A stretch of DNA of 64,000 bases from Lunatimonas lonarensis (GCF_000390185.1 NZ_AQHR01000049.1:112047-176046); one strand, 5' to 3'. Shown: positions 26,250 to 35,387, numbered from the stretch's first letter. Notes: a model not told the origin generated them from the letters alone. Made by a program: numbers and translations.

Positions 26250-27368
26250 TCATTTCAACGAAACATGTACATAGTCGATTTCGGTGTGGTCGGTTTTGGT
26301 ACCGGCATAGAAATAAGCCAGTACTTCCAAACCTCCCAAATGCAGTAACTGGGGATGCCCTATAGAGAACCTGGCCATTTCGGCCCAAGCTTCATTCATG
26401 GTGACGTACCGGGAATCCTGTCTGGCCAAATCAGCCTGAAAAACATCCCCCACTTTTGTAAAAGGGCTCGCTAGGTGATCCTTTATCCAGAGGCTGATCA
26501 CGGGCACTACCGACCGGTCTATGCAAATAAGTACGATGCGCCCGTCATCCAGCTGAACGGGCCTCCCCGGCTGCCCATAGATGCCTGTATCCGTTGGGAA
26601 GTTCCAACTCGCCCCACTATCGCTGCTGACGGCCTCGTGCAGGTTCAGGTATTCATTTCTCTTTCCATCCAGGGTCCAAAAATAATTGATCAGCGTGCGG
26701 CCATCCTGCAACACGTTGGGTCGTTGATCCCAAAAGTACCAGTCTGGATAATTCGTTACGATTCGTACTTCCGGCCAAGTAGATCCTTCATCTACCGAAC
26801 GCAGCAGGGCGGAGCGGTGAACCCATTTCCTTGGATCCCCCTTGTACTTATTGATCTCCAACTGGCAAAGCAGGCTGCCATCGCCCAATCGAATGGGTGG
26901 CCCAGTCAACGGTACGGGACCGCCCATTGTATCTGTATTTATCAATTTGGGCTCGGACCAATGCGCTCCTGAATCCTGGCTCATGCTGCAAAAAATCCGT
27001 GTATCCTTCAGGCTTTCATCTGCTGGGTCATAAAACGGGGCCTCAGGGTCGGATTCATCGACCCAATTGATTACCAATAGCACCCGGGAACCTCCAAGTG
27101 CCAAGAAGTAAAGCGAAATTGCCTGTCCTACCCTGCCGGACACCTCGGGCAACTCCACGGGTACAAACGCCGGTACCCAAGAAGCCCCCTGATCATCCGA
27201 CCAGGTCATCCATACCGACTTATGGCGGGCATCGGCCTTTTTCTCCGAGGCTTTGAAACCAGCCAGCCAACGCCCTGAGGGTAAGATTTCAAAGGCTGGA
27301 AAGGTTTTGCTGTTCAAGACATCCCCTAGTGGAATACCGCCTACGGTTCCTTTGCTGATGATCTTCAT
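26250..27368 (-). CDS. Cytoplasmic sialidase-fold (BNR) protein
   Basis: A 372-residue beta-propeller with no signal peptide. Four Asp-box-like repeats are visible (SDDQGASW, SQDSGAHW, SVDEGSTW, SSDSGASW). The position of the sialidase RIP motif reads KTFPAFE, without the arginine. A WYFWDQRPN segment and a closing LDDGRIVLI strand are shared in style with the other propellers of this locus. Placed directly between the symporter and the fusion gene, it would act on a small imported glycoside or lactone (inference). Annotation as exo-alpha-sialidase would be fold-based only. Confidence 0.72.
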   Translation of the reverse strand: MKIISKGTVGGIPLGDVLNSKTFPAFEILPSGRWLAGFKASEKKADARHKSVWMTWSDDQGASWVPAFVPVELPEVSGRVGQAISLYFLALGGSRVLLVINWVDESDPEAPFYDPADESLKDTRIFCSMSQDSGAHWSEPKLINTDTMGGPVPLTGPPIRLGDGSLLCQLEINKYKGDPRKWVHRSALLRSVDEGSTWPEVRIVTNYPDWYFWDQRPNVLQDGRTLINYFWTLDGKRNEYLNLHEAVSSDSGASWNFPTDTGIYGQPGRPVQLDDGRIVLICIDRSVVPVISLWIKDHLASPFTKVGDVFQADLARQDSRYVTMNEAWAEMARFSIGHPQLLHLGGLEVLAYFYAGTKTDHTEIDYVHVSLK

Positions 27369-27378
27369 GGCGGCTTGT

Positions 27379-29895
27379 TTAGGTGACCTTTTCCTTTAAA
27401 ATGGCGGCAGCGCGCACCCTTTTTTTCATCGTTTCCGGATTGCCCAGTACACGGTGATCCACCCAGCTGAGCAGGGTGCCTACCAGGATGCCCACGAAAA
27501 GCGAAACCGGCATGATATACAAAACTTCAATGCCAAATACCTTGTAGAAAGCAACGGCTATGGCGATTGCAACACTGGCTATCCCACCCCAAAACGTACC
27601 TTTAGCAGTGGCAAAGGGAACAAATAGGGCCATAAAAAACAATACAAACAGGGGTGACACAAAGAGGTTGACCACCTTGACAATCACATCATACAGGTTG
27701 CCCTCCACCCGGCTGATACCCAAACTCAACCCCAAAGCCAACACACCTACAAAGAGGGAGAGCTTTTGTATGGACTTGAGTTGATTTTTGGGCGCCGTGT
27801 ACCTCTTGGAAAAACGCTTCAATAGATCCTCCGATATGACCGAGGAGGTGGAATTGAGCCCCGAAGACAAGCTGGACATGGCCGCGGCGAGTATCCCGGC
27901 AGCAACCAGTCCGGAAATACCTACCGGTAAGCCTACCAGAATAAACTTGGGAAACAGCTGATCTGCATGGGAGGTCAGTGTCTCTCCAGGAGCCAGGTAC
28001 CTGGGAAAAGCCGTGAAATAGGCCATAACCGCCAACCCAACCAAACCCAGCAGCATCTGAACCACGAACGTGGTCACCAATGACACCCCGAAGGTACGCC
28101 TAGCGGTATGAATATTTGCCGTGGCCAAAAACCGCTGTATGGACATCTGATCAGAGCCCGAGGAAGCGAGGTACCAAACGAAGGTCGTCAACAGGGCATT
28201 TCCAATGGTGAGCCGCTCCCGGGCATCAAAGCCCCATTTGAACTCACCCCAATAGGGAAGCCATTCCGTTGGAATCCAAGCGCTAATGGAACCAAAATGC
28301 CAGCTTACCACTGCCAGCGTAAGCAAGGCTCCTCCGACCAATACGCCTGACTGAATAACATCTGTAAATACCACCGCCTTTAGGCCGCCCATCGTCGTAT
28401 ATCCGACCGTTACACCCATCAACAACACACTGATTACCAGAGTATAAGATGGATCAAACCCAAAAATCGACAAAATTGCCGTATTGACGGTGATAAAGAT
28501 GATCGTCCCCATCCACAAAAACCTGAGGGACAAAAAAAAGAAAGTCGCCAAAAGCCGTATGCTCACGCCTAGATTTATTTCCAAAATCTCGTACGCACTG
28601 GTAACACGCAGCCTCATAAACTTAGGGATCAGAAACCAGCCCACCACATAATACACCAAAGGGAAAACCAGCACACCGGAAAAAATGACGGGGCCGTATT
28701 TGATCATCTCTCCGGGATAGGACAGATAACTAAGTGAACTGAGCAGGGTGGCAAACAACGAAAGGCCGACGGCTATCGGGTTCATCTTCCCACCGCCCAA
28801 GTAATAGTCTTTGGCGTTTTTGTTTCGGCGGGAAAAAAAATAACCTATACCAAGCATACCCGATAGGTAAAAGACGATCACCATCCAATCGCCAACTGCA
28901 AGGGCGTAGGACTGCCTCCTATCTAGCTGAAGGATGGCATAAGCTGCCGTGGCACGTACATCCATGTTATCCGAAGAATTCACCGACGCCTCCTTGGTTT
29001 CGCCTGGTATCAAAATTGGGTTTTCTCCATCAAACAGACGCTTCATGAGGGGAAGATCCTCCTCACTGCCGGCCATGGACAACGCCATCAATAATTCCAT
29101 CCGCTCCCCTTTTCGAGGTGAATGCTCAAGCTCCAATAGGGATTTTTTGATTTGGGAGAAAAGCGGGGCTTCCCGGTACGAATCGGGTGCATTGACATAG
29201 GCCGCTGAAAGGAGGTACACCCGGGAAAGCTCCCCATTCCGCGCTTCCACTGCCGAGGAAGCCAATGACTCCCATTGGTCTGGGGGGATATTTCGCTCAT
29301 TTCTCAGTGCAAAGGCAGCCTGCATCCTCGGCAAGTCTTCTACGGTCCTATCCAGTACAAGATCCAATAAAGACGGCTTGTCGACGGGTTGCCCGGATCC
29401 TTGGAAGGTACTCCACAAGGTATATACGTAGAGGGAATTGATGGATCCTGCCAACACTTGTTCTGTTTCCACCGGAGCGAGGTCACCTAAGGAAAGGCCT
29501 AACTTGGCGGCTGTTTCCGCTGCGTGAATGCGATCGTCCCCAGAAGGATCCCGAAAGGCCTCTACGATCTTTTGGGAGTAAAAATCCCGTTGCTCGGGAA
29601 TAGCCTGAGCCAATACACGCCAGATGCCCACCCGGTATTGGGACAATTCCTCGTAGCGATCCTTTTCAGCCAAATAGGTCTCCCGAACACCTTCCCTGTA
29701 GCCTGACCATATCTTGTACTCGGCTGCATGTACCTTTACCCATGATTCCTGTTCCTGCATCACGTTGTCCAGCAGTTGAACGGCCTCCTGCCGCAAGGCC
29801 TCAGATACGATAGGGTCGTGGTGAGAGCCACATGCCCCCAGCAAAACGATCAACACCAAACCAAGCCATGTGCCGGATGCAGGGAAATAGCTCAT
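27379..29895 (-). CDS. Sodium:solute symporter with lipoprotein-like alpha-helical front domain
   Basis: An 838-residue protein. Residues 1-22 form a signal with lipobox (LLGACGS), then about 300 residues of helical, HEAT-like sequence (for example RIHAAETAAKLGL and DVRATAAYAILQLD), then from about residue 330 an SSS-family transporter of about 13-14 helices with the hallmark YYLGGGKMNPIAVGLSLFATLLSSLSYLSYPGE region and AAAMSSLSSGLNSTSSV in the core. SSS carriers import sugars, sialic acids or amino acids with Na+. The front domain would be periplasmic and is unusual. The ATG overlaps the PhyH stop by 4 bases. Confidence 0.88.
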   Translation of the reverse strand: MSYFPASGTWLGLVLIVLLGACGSHHDPIVSEALRQEAVQLLDNVMQEQESWVKVHAAEYKIWSGYREGVRETYLAEKDRYEELSQYRVGIWRVLAQAIPEQRDFYSQKIVEAFRDPSGDDRIHAAETAAKLGLSLGDLAPVETEQVLAGSINSLYVYTLWSTFQGSGQPVDKPSLLDLVLDRTVEDLPRMQAAFALRNERNIPPDQWESLASSAVEARNGELSRVYLLSAAYVNAPDSYREAPLFSQIKKSLLELEHSPRKGERMELLMALSMAGSEEDLPLMKRLFDGENPILIPGETKEASVNSSDNMDVRATAAYAILQLDRRQSYALAVGDWMVIVFYLSGMLGIGYFFSRRNKNAKDYYLGGGKMNPIAVGLSLFATLLSSLSYLSYPGEMIKYGPVIFSGVLVFPLVYYVVGWFLIPKFMRLRVTSAYEILEINLGVSIRLLATFFFLSLRFLWMGTIIFITVNTAILSIFGFDPSYTLVISVLLMGVTVGYTTMGGLKAVVFTDVIQSGVLVGGALLTLAVVSWHFGSISAWIPTEWLPYWGEFKWGFDARERLTIGNALLTTFVWYLASSGSDQMSIQRFLATANIHTARRTFGVSLVTTFVVQMLLGLVGLAVMAYFTAFPRYLAPGETLTSHADQLFPKFILVGLPVGISGLVAAGILAAAMSSLSSGLNSTSSVISEDLLKRFSKRYTAPKNQLKSIQKLSLFVGVLALGLSLGISRVEGNLYDVIVKVVNLFVSPLFVLFFMALFVPFATAKGTFWGGIASVAIAIAVAFYKVFGIEVLYIMPVSLFVGILVGTLLSWVDHRVLGNPETMKKRVRAAAILKEKVT

Positions 29896-30632
29896 GGTCC
29901 GGTCTGGTTCAACGCCTTCACATAAGCCTCCTTTGCAGCCACGTCTTCGGCAGCAGAGGCTCCAAAATAGATGAGACCGAGGGCCTTTCGGGTTCGCTCT
30001 TCACTGGTGTTTGGACTCGCACGGTGTATGGTCAGCGCATGATGTACCAACAAGTCCCCTGGCTTAGTCTTGAAAAACACTTCCTTCTCCGTATCGGCAG
30101 GAATGCCAAAATCCGGAATTCCTTGGGAAAACCCCAGGGTGTTGGTAAAGGCGTGATGCCGCATTCCCAGCTTGTGCGAGCCTTTTACGTAACTTACCCA
30201 GCCATTCTCCGCATCTACGTCCTCCAAGGCCATCCACATGGTGACGGCACTCATTGGCTTCAGCATAAAATAGTAGCCATCTTGGTGGGGAGGGGTGGCT
30301 TTGCCCACCTTGGGGGGCTTGTTGAAATACTCCACCGTCTTGCCTATGACCTCCTCCTCCAAGAGATCCTCCGCTAATTTGGAAAAGGTACTGTTGAACA
30401 GCACATCGGCAAAAAACGGATCGTATACGTGAAGATCCTGTAGCATCTTGAGGGTAGTGCCGTCCCCCTTCACTTCAAATTTGATGTGTTCGGGAGGAAG
30501 GGATGCAGACCTCTCAGCGATAAACCGTTTCAATCGCTCGCTGACTTCAGTAACCTGGGCTGCACTCAGGAAGCCCGGCAGGTAGACAAATCCATCCCGA
30601 TCAAATGTGGATTTTAAGGCTTTTGTATCCAT
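29892..30632 (-). CDS. Phytanoyl-CoA dioxygenase (PhyH) family protein
   Basis: A 246-residue Fe(II)/2-oxoglutarate oxygenase fold. The iron triad is complete: His and Asp in PPHQDGYYF (about residues 115-121) and the distal His in LTIHRASPN, with an Arg (ERTRKALGL) positioned to bind 2-oxoglutarate. Such enzymes hydroxylate or demethylate small molecules. Upstream it is 46 bases from the second dehydrogenase-like gene; downstream it overlaps the symporter by 4 bases. Substrate unknown; a hydroxylation or oxidative C-N or C-O cleavage early in the pathway is a reasonable guess. Confidence 0.88.
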   Translation of the reverse strand: MDTKALKSTFDRDGFVYLPGFLSAAQVTEVSERLKRFIAERSASLPPEHIKFEVKGDGTTLKMLQDLHVYDPFFADVLFNSTFSKLAEDLLEEEVIGKTVEYFNKPPKVGKATPPHQDGYYFMLKPMSAVTMWMALEDVDAENGWVSYVKGSHKLGMRHHAFTNTLGFSQGIPDFGIPADTEKEVFFKTKPGDLLVHHALTIHRASPNTSEERTRKALGLIYFGASAAEDVAAKEAYVKALNQTGP

Positions 30633-30677
30633 GTCGTTAAATAAGCTATTCGAATCTAAATTTCGGGACTAGCCAGA

Positions 30678-31664
30678 TCAGAGGCTTCTATTTTTATGCG
30701 TGAATGGCATACTATCTTTCACGGTCGGTGTCTCCTCGGACTGCTTGCCTCTCGGAAAGGGAAACCTATCCATCAATGCCCTTATTTTGTGTGCAAATAC
30801 CAGCAGATTCTTTTCCTCTATCTCCCCAGATCCCTCCTGATAGCTGTAAAAGCCTTTACCGGATTCCATGCCAGGATTAGGGTTCCCATGGAAAATCTCC
30901 TGAAAGAAGGGAGGAAGTGATTTTCCAGTGGCCAATTCCTTGTTGAGATCCTCCATGACAAGCCCGTATACGTTCGTAGCCATGAGATCCATATAGCGCA
31001 GGTTTCCTGCGAAGGGCATGTAATACCCAGCATCGTTTCGGCAGGCGCGGTCGATATCTTCCGCACCTACATAGCCCTGCTCGACTAAGAAAAACGCCTC
31101 CCTAATCATCGCTGCCAATAACCTGGATCGAATGCTCCTCCCACCATAAACCACATAGGGATCCTTTTGCCAATGGTTTTCCAACAAATACATCAATGGC
31201 CCCAATAGATAGGCCGGTGTGTCCGAAGTAGCGATTATTTCCGCAAACAGGGTTACATGGGCCGGCCTTACCCAATTCAATCCAATAATCCGGGCAGGGC
31301 CGGTGCAGTCAGCCCGCAGCTCTTCCAGTGCAAAACTCTCAGTGTTCACCGCCAAAACAGCATCTTCCGCCACTATTTGGCTGATTGTCTGTAAAGACTC
31401 CCGTTTGGCTTGCAAGTCTTCCGGGGTGACCAAAATAACAAGATCTACCGGAGCGAGTTCTCCTAGGTCTTCGGATACTACCAGATGACCGAGAAGCTCA
31501 TCTACTGCCTCCACAGCATCTGTAGGGCCTAGTAATTCAGCCAGATCGATCTTGGAGGATCCCAAAACTCGTACCTGATGCCCGGCCTGTAGGAGGCAAC
31601 ATACGATTTCATGAACCAAGCGGCCAGTTCCGATGACAGCCACGGAGTGATAGGGCAGCTTCAT
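30678..31664 (-). CDS. 3-hydroxyacyl-CoA dehydrogenase-like protein, degenerate
   Basis: A 328-residue member of the 3HCDH/L-gulonate dehydrogenase superfamily. The NAD loop reads VIGTGRLVHE, with Val where the third glycine of GxGxxG should be, and the catalytic His of GxHxxxP is Asn130 (GLNWVRP), while the partner Glu (FAEI) remains. The C-terminal helical domain with GKGFYSYQEG is normal. It is a tandem paralogue of the intact protein two genes upstream and probably non-catalytic or altered. Its start overlaps the aminotransferase stop by 4 bases (ATGA). Confidence 0.82.
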   Translation of the reverse strand: MKLPYHSVAVIGTGRLVHEIVCCLLQAGHQVRVLGSSKIDLAELLGPTDAVEAVDELLGHLVVSEDLGELAPVDLVILVTPEDLQAKRESLQTISQIVAEDAVLAVNTESFALEELRADCTGPARIIGLNWVRPAHVTLFAEIIATSDTPAYLLGPLMYLLENHWQKDPYVVYGGRSIRSRLLAAMIREAFFLVEQGYVGAEDIDRACRNDAGYYMPFAGNLRYMDLMATNVYGLVMEDLNKELATGKSLPPFFQEIFHGNPNPGMESGKGFYSYQEGSGEIEEKNLLVFAHKIRALMDRFPFPRGKQSEETPTVKDSMPFTHKNRSL

Positions 31665-32980
31665 AAATTTCCTTGCGTTAACCGAAGCAAAACTTCCCTA
31701 GATTTAGCAAGTGCTTCATCAATGTGTTCAGGTTCATGTGCACTGCTTATGTACCAAAGCCCCCTCCCTATCACCCGTATTCCCGCATCGTGCAGGCCGG
31801 AAACAAACAGCTTTAATTTAGCCCCATCATACTGTAGTACCTCCCGGAATTCCGACACATTATCCCGGTCAATAAAGCCGGTATGGATCACTGGTCCGAG
31901 GCCCTGGACCAGCAGATTGATCCCCATTTCCTCAGCCAGTTGCCTGAGCCCTGCCCGCAACTTTTCCCCTAACGCAAACATTTTTGGATAAGGATTGTCT
32001 CTTTCCAAAATGCGAACCGTTGCCAGCGCGGCAGCAACCGTAGGGTTGCAGGAATTCATGGTACCGGCATGGATTACCCGGCCGGATGCGATCTCCTCCA
32101 TCCAGACCTGTTTACCTACAATCGCGCTGATAGGGTAGCCACTACCGAGTGCTTTGGCAAAAATCGCCATATCCGGCGTCACCTGAAATAGTCCTTGGGC
32201 TCCAGACAAGCCCAAACGAAAGCCGGTAATGACCTCGTCAAAAATCAATGCAATGCCATATTGATCGCAAAGGGATCTTAACCCTTGCAGAAATCCAGGC
32301 TTGGGCGGAATACAACCGCTATTGCACATCATGGGCTCGGTGATAATGGCCGCCACCTCCTGATGGCGATCCTTTAAGGTGGCTTTCACCAGTTCTAGGT
32401 CATTCCAAGGAAGCGTCAAAAACTCGTCTTGGGCATGCGGAGGCAACCCCTTACTCCAAGGATAGACCGCAGGATGGCCCCTTTCGCCCAACGCATCAGG
32501 CGAAGGTGCCGATATGCCCCAGGCAACGTTATCTAGCCAACCATGATAGTGACCTTCAAATCGGATAAACTTGACCTTACCGGTTTTGGCACGTGCTACC
32601 CGGATCGCTGTTTGCACCGCTTCAGATCCATCCAGACAAAACCGCATCAACTCGGCGGAAGGGATGACCCGATGCATCCACTCGGCAAGCTCGATCTCCT
32701 GCTGATGCTGACCGGCAAATAGCTGTCCGCGGGCGGAATAGTCATTCACGGCATCCAATACCTCCTGATTGGAATGGCCTAAAATAAGGGGCCCTTGGCT
32801 AAGGGTAAAATCCAAGTATTCGTTGTCGTCCACATCCCAGAGGTAAACGCCTTTCCCATGCGTGTAGAACAAGGCGTGGGGATGGTTGTATTTTCGAAAT
32901 TCCGATGAAACTCCGGAGGCTAGGACCTTCTTGGCCCGATCCAGCCAACTTCCGGATTCCTTGTACCGATTATTTATCAT
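31661..32980 (-). CDS. Class III (glutamate-1-semialdehyde-type) aminotransferase
   Basis: A 439-residue fold-type I PLP enzyme close to the GSA aminomutase group. Motifs: DGSEAVQTAIRVARAKTG, EGHYHGWLDN, LIFDEVITGFRLGLSGAQG and the PLP lysine K276 in IFAKALGSGYPISA. A role in haem synthesis is unlikely here because the neighbours are catabolic, so I infer an omega- or secondary-amine transaminase in the pathway. It is related to the C-terminal half of the fusion protein at 23907-26243. It lies 8 bases from the upstream dehydrogenase gene and overlaps the downstream one. Confidence 0.88.
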   Translation of the reverse strand: MINNRYKESGSWLDRAKKVLASGVSSEFRKYNHPHALFYTHGKGVYLWDVDDNEYLDFTLSQGPLILGHSNQEVLDAVNDYSARGQLFAGQHQQEIELAEWMHRVIPSAELMRFCLDGSEAVQTAIRVARAKTGKVKFIRFEGHYHGWLDNVAWGISAPSPDALGERGHPAVYPWSKGLPPHAQDEFLTLPWNDLELVKATLKDRHQEVAAIITEPMMCNSGCIPPKPGFLQGLRSLCDQYGIALIFDEVITGFRLGLSGAQGLFQVTPDMAIFAKALGSGYPISAIVGKQVWMEEIASGRVIHAGTMNSCNPTVAAALATVRILERDNPYPKMFALGEKLRAGLRQLAEEMGINLLVQGLGPVIHTGFIDRDNVSEFREVLQYDGAKLKLFVSGLHDAGIRVIGRGLWYISSAHEPEHIDEALAKSREVLLRLTQGNL

Positions 32981-32988
32981 AAACCTAA

Positions 32989-33957
32989 CTATTTGGTGCC
33001 CGCAGAAAGATGCTCTGCAGCCAGTTTATATATTTCCTTATTGAAAGCAGCGAAAGCTTTTTCCCATTCTTCCGCCTCTTGCTTTGTATACGTGTACAAG
33101 CCGCGGGCATTTTGAATACCGCGGGCCTCTCGCTCCACCATTTGCCGCATGAGTTCCGGAACTTCGGCAGAATTGCTGAGTGCTGGAAATAGGCGGTTTA
33201 GCGCTACCCGGAAATCCGCCAATCCCAATAAATCCATGCGTTTCATCAGTCCCATAGCTGTGATCCAAGACCCGGCATCGTAGCGGAAGGATTTATCCAC
33301 GTCCTCTACCGTTGCCTCCTTTGTCTCGATCAGGTGAAACGCCTCCCGATACACCGCATACATAAGCCGGTTTGTCACAAACCCCCTGATGTCCTTTTGC
33401 AGGAAAGTGGGCTCCTTGTCCCAGAAATGGGCCAATTCAAACACCCACTGCGCGGGCTCCTCCGCCGTCTTCGCTCCTTTGGTAATTTCCAAAAAGCGGG
33501 TCAGGTAGGCTGGCTCGGCCCAGTGTATGCCCAGGAATCGTGCCGGATCGGGCGCACGTTCCTGAAGCACGCTGATCGGAATGGCCGAAGTATTACTGGA
33601 AATAATCGCCTTGCCCTCCGAGGCTTCCGCAATTTTCCGGTACATAAGCCCTTTTATTTCCGCCCGTTCGACTACACACTCCTGAACCAGCTTACAGTCC
33701 CTCAATATACCAAAGTCCTCGGACAGCATCAAACGAGAAACATAATGGGCAATAGGTTGATTTAACAAGCCGCTTTCCTCGGCGTGCTTCAATTGCTTAA
33801 TGATCCGGAGTTCCGCATCGACCATGTCCGAAGAAATAGGTGCCACGCCGCGCACGGGATGCCCTGCAATCAATAACGCCACCACAATACTACTCCCCAT
33901 CAATCCAAGGCCAACTACTCCCAGTTCAATTTCTGCAAGCTCATTCGGTTTTACCAT
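32989..33957 (-). CDS. 3-hydroxyacyl-CoA dehydrogenase-family oxidoreductase, intact
   Basis: A 322-residue NAD-dependent dehydrogenase. GLGLMGSSIVVALLIAGH gives a full GxGxxG loop at about residue 17, SSNTSAIPIS the NAD-site strand, and GIHWAEP with His145 plus Glu in FLEI the catalytic dyad. The family includes L-gulonate 3-dehydrogenase and carnitine dehydrogenase as well as fatty-acid enzymes; with no thiolase or hydratase nearby a sugar-acid or betaine-like substrate is likelier. It is the first gene of the AraC-linked operon, with a candidate -7 box and operator repeats just upstream. Confidence 0.87.
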   Translation of the reverse strand: MVKPNELAEIELGVVGLGLMGSSIVVALLIAGHPVRGVAPISSDMVDAELRIIKQLKHAEESGLLNQPIAHYVSRLMLSEDFGILRDCKLVQECVVERAEIKGLMYRKIAEASEGKAIISSNTSAIPISVLQERAPDPARFLGIHWAEPAYLTRFLEITKGAKTAEEPAQWVFELAHFWDKEPTFLQKDIRGFVTNRLMYAVYREAFHLIETKEATVEDVDKSFRYDAGSWITAMGLMKRMDLLGLADFRVALNRLFPALSNSAEVPELMRQMVEREARGIQNARGLYTYTKQEAEEWEKAFAAFNKEIYKLAAEHLSAGTK

Positions 33958-34021
33958 TCCCAGTTCTATAAAAATCGGCTGTCGACACAGTATGGAGCCA
34001 ACGGATAAGTTTTACCAATAC

Positions 34022-34029
34022 CAAAAGTA
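34022..34029 (-). promoter_or_regulatory. Candidate -7 box for the catabolic operon
   Basis: The minus strand reads TACTTTTG, fitting TAnnTTTG, about 65 bases before the first gene's ATG. Repeated GATACTATT motifs begin 16 bases further upstream, a position suited to an activator. Confidence 0.4.
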
Positions 34030-34045
34030 TCTGCTAACCCTCAGA

Positions 34046-34090
34046 GATACTATTCATATTCTTTACAATAGTGATACTATTTTTCATGTG
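34046..34090. promoter_or_regulatory. Candidate AraC operator: repeated GATACTATT motifs
   Basis: GATACTATTCAT (34046-34057) and GTGATACTATTTTTCATGTG (34071-34090) lie 27 bases apart in direct orientation; in addition ACTATT (34049-34054) and AATAGT (34067-34072) form an inverted pair with a 12-base spacer. The second motif is repeated 174 bases away. The location between the operon and the divergent AraC gene suggests binding sites for that regulator (inference). Confidence 0.5.
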
Positions 34091-34244
34091 TCTATAATTG
34101 TTTTTCAAAGGTCACATGGAATCTCGCATGGCGGATAGTCATCCCAGTGTGTGTCGCTTGCGTCATGCTCGATTTCAGCAAAAAATACCGCTCATCAGAG
34201 AAGCTGTTTTCTCCCGTCCTCTTCTGTTATTATTATTTACATTT

Positions 34245-34264
34245 ATGATACTATTTTTCAGGTA
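34245..34264. promoter_or_regulatory. Second full copy of the candidate operator
   Basis: ATGATACTATTTTTCAGGTA shares TGATACTATTTTTCA exactly with the copy at 34072-34086. The 150 bases between the two copies contain no gene. Confidence 0.5.
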
Positions 34265-34327
34265 ATCCCAAAAAGCTTTTACATTACAGAGATTTAACCT
34301 ATATTAAGCTAACAAAACCAATACATT

Positions 34328-34483
34328 ATGAAATTTAGCCTACCAAAGAGGGATAGGTATGGCGTAGTGGTCAAACACACCGGCATGATCATCATCTACG
34401 AGGCCTGTCTGCGGCAAGCACGGAGCCTCGCTCCTGCTGGAGTCAACGGGGCGTGTCTCCCGACAAACCGGGAAATGTTCTGA
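34328..34483 (+). pseudogene. Possible remnant of a SusC-type leader (51 codons)
   Basis: An ATG at 34328 opens 51 codons ending TGA at 34481. The start MKFSLPKRDRYGVVVK followed by HTGMIIIYEACL resembles the long basic-plus-hydrophobic leaders of some TonB-dependent SusC receptors; after about residue 32 the similarity stops and the frame ends 25 bases before the AraC gene. I read it as either the broken N-terminus of a lost receptor gene or a short leader peptide. It has no other support. Confidence 0.3.
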
Positions 34484-34508
34484 CCATTGAAAAAACTTAG
34501 TATAAAAA

Positions 34509-35387
34509 ATGAAATCGATAGAAGTCAGACTACCGCAGGATTTTGATAAGTCCTTTATCGTGTTCAAAGAGGAGGGGCTCTACTTCCCTTGCCCCTGGCA
34601 CTATCATCCCGAATATGAATTGGTTTTGGTGCTGAAAAGTACCGGACGCCGCATGGTGGGCGACCATATCGGCTACTTCCAGCAAGGGGATCTCGTATGC
34701 ATGGGGCCCTATTTGCCACACGTATGGGTCAATGACTCGGCCTATATGAACGGTCAGGCAGAAGGCCCGGCAGAAGCCATCGTAATCCACTTTCAGGAAC
34801 ACTTTCTCGGCGAGGATTTCCTAAATATACCTGAGATGGAGCCCCTAAAGAATTTCCTGAAACTGACCAAAAGGGGCCTGGCACTAAGCGGCAATACCAA
34901 GGAGCAGGTGAGGGCACTGATGACAGGTATGGTCCATATGAATGGCATCCAACGACTTTCCAGCCTGCTTTCCATCTTCGACATTCTGTCTAAAACCCGC
35001 GAATATGAACTCCTAGCCAGTCCAGGCTATTTGGACCAAGTGGATCCTCAAGGATCTGACCGCCTCTCCAAAATCAAGGAATACATCTTCAAAAATTTTG
35101 ACCAAGAAATCACGCTACCAGAAGTAGCAGCACTCGCCAACATGGCCGTTACCACGTTTTGCAATTTTTTCAAAGAACAGTATCGCATCACTTTTGTCGA
35201 ATACCTCAACACGGTCCGCATAGGCCATGCATGCAAGCTGCTCTCTGAAACCGATATGAATATCGTGGAAGTGGCCTTTGGATGCGGCTTCAACAACCTG
35301 GCTAATTTCAACCGCCAATTTAAGAAGCACAAGAAAATGACCCCCTCCGAGTTTAGGAAAGTGGTCAATATGCAGGATGTCGCGTAG
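34509..35387 (+). CDS. AraC-family transcriptional regulator with cupin sensor
   Basis: A 292-residue regulator. Residues about 25-110 form a cupin-like sensor (PWHYHPEYELVLVLKSTGRR and GDLVCMGPYLPHVW), and residues about 190-290 the double helix-turn-helix domain with the conserved end VAFGCGFNNLANFNRQFKKHKKMTPSEFR. It is the only regulator in the catabolic region and is divergent from the 33957-14295 operon, with GATACTATTTTTCA repeats in between; control of that operon is the simplest inference. The ligand is probably a sugar or sugar acid. Confidence 0.88.
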   Translation: MKSIEVRLPQDFDKSFIVFKEEGLYFPCPWHYHPEYELVLVLKSTGRRMVGDHIGYFQQGDLVCMGPYLPHVWVNDSAYMNGQAEGPAEAIVIHFQEHFLGEDFLNIPEMEPLKNFLKLTKRGLALSGNTKEQVRALMTGMVHMNGIQRLSSLLSIFDILSKTREYELLASPGYLDQVDPQGSDRLSKIKEYIFKNFDQEITLPEVAALANMAVTTFCNFFKEQYRITFVEYLNTVRIGHACKLLSETDMNIVEVAFGCGFNNLANFNRQFKKHKKMTPSEFRKVVNMQDVA

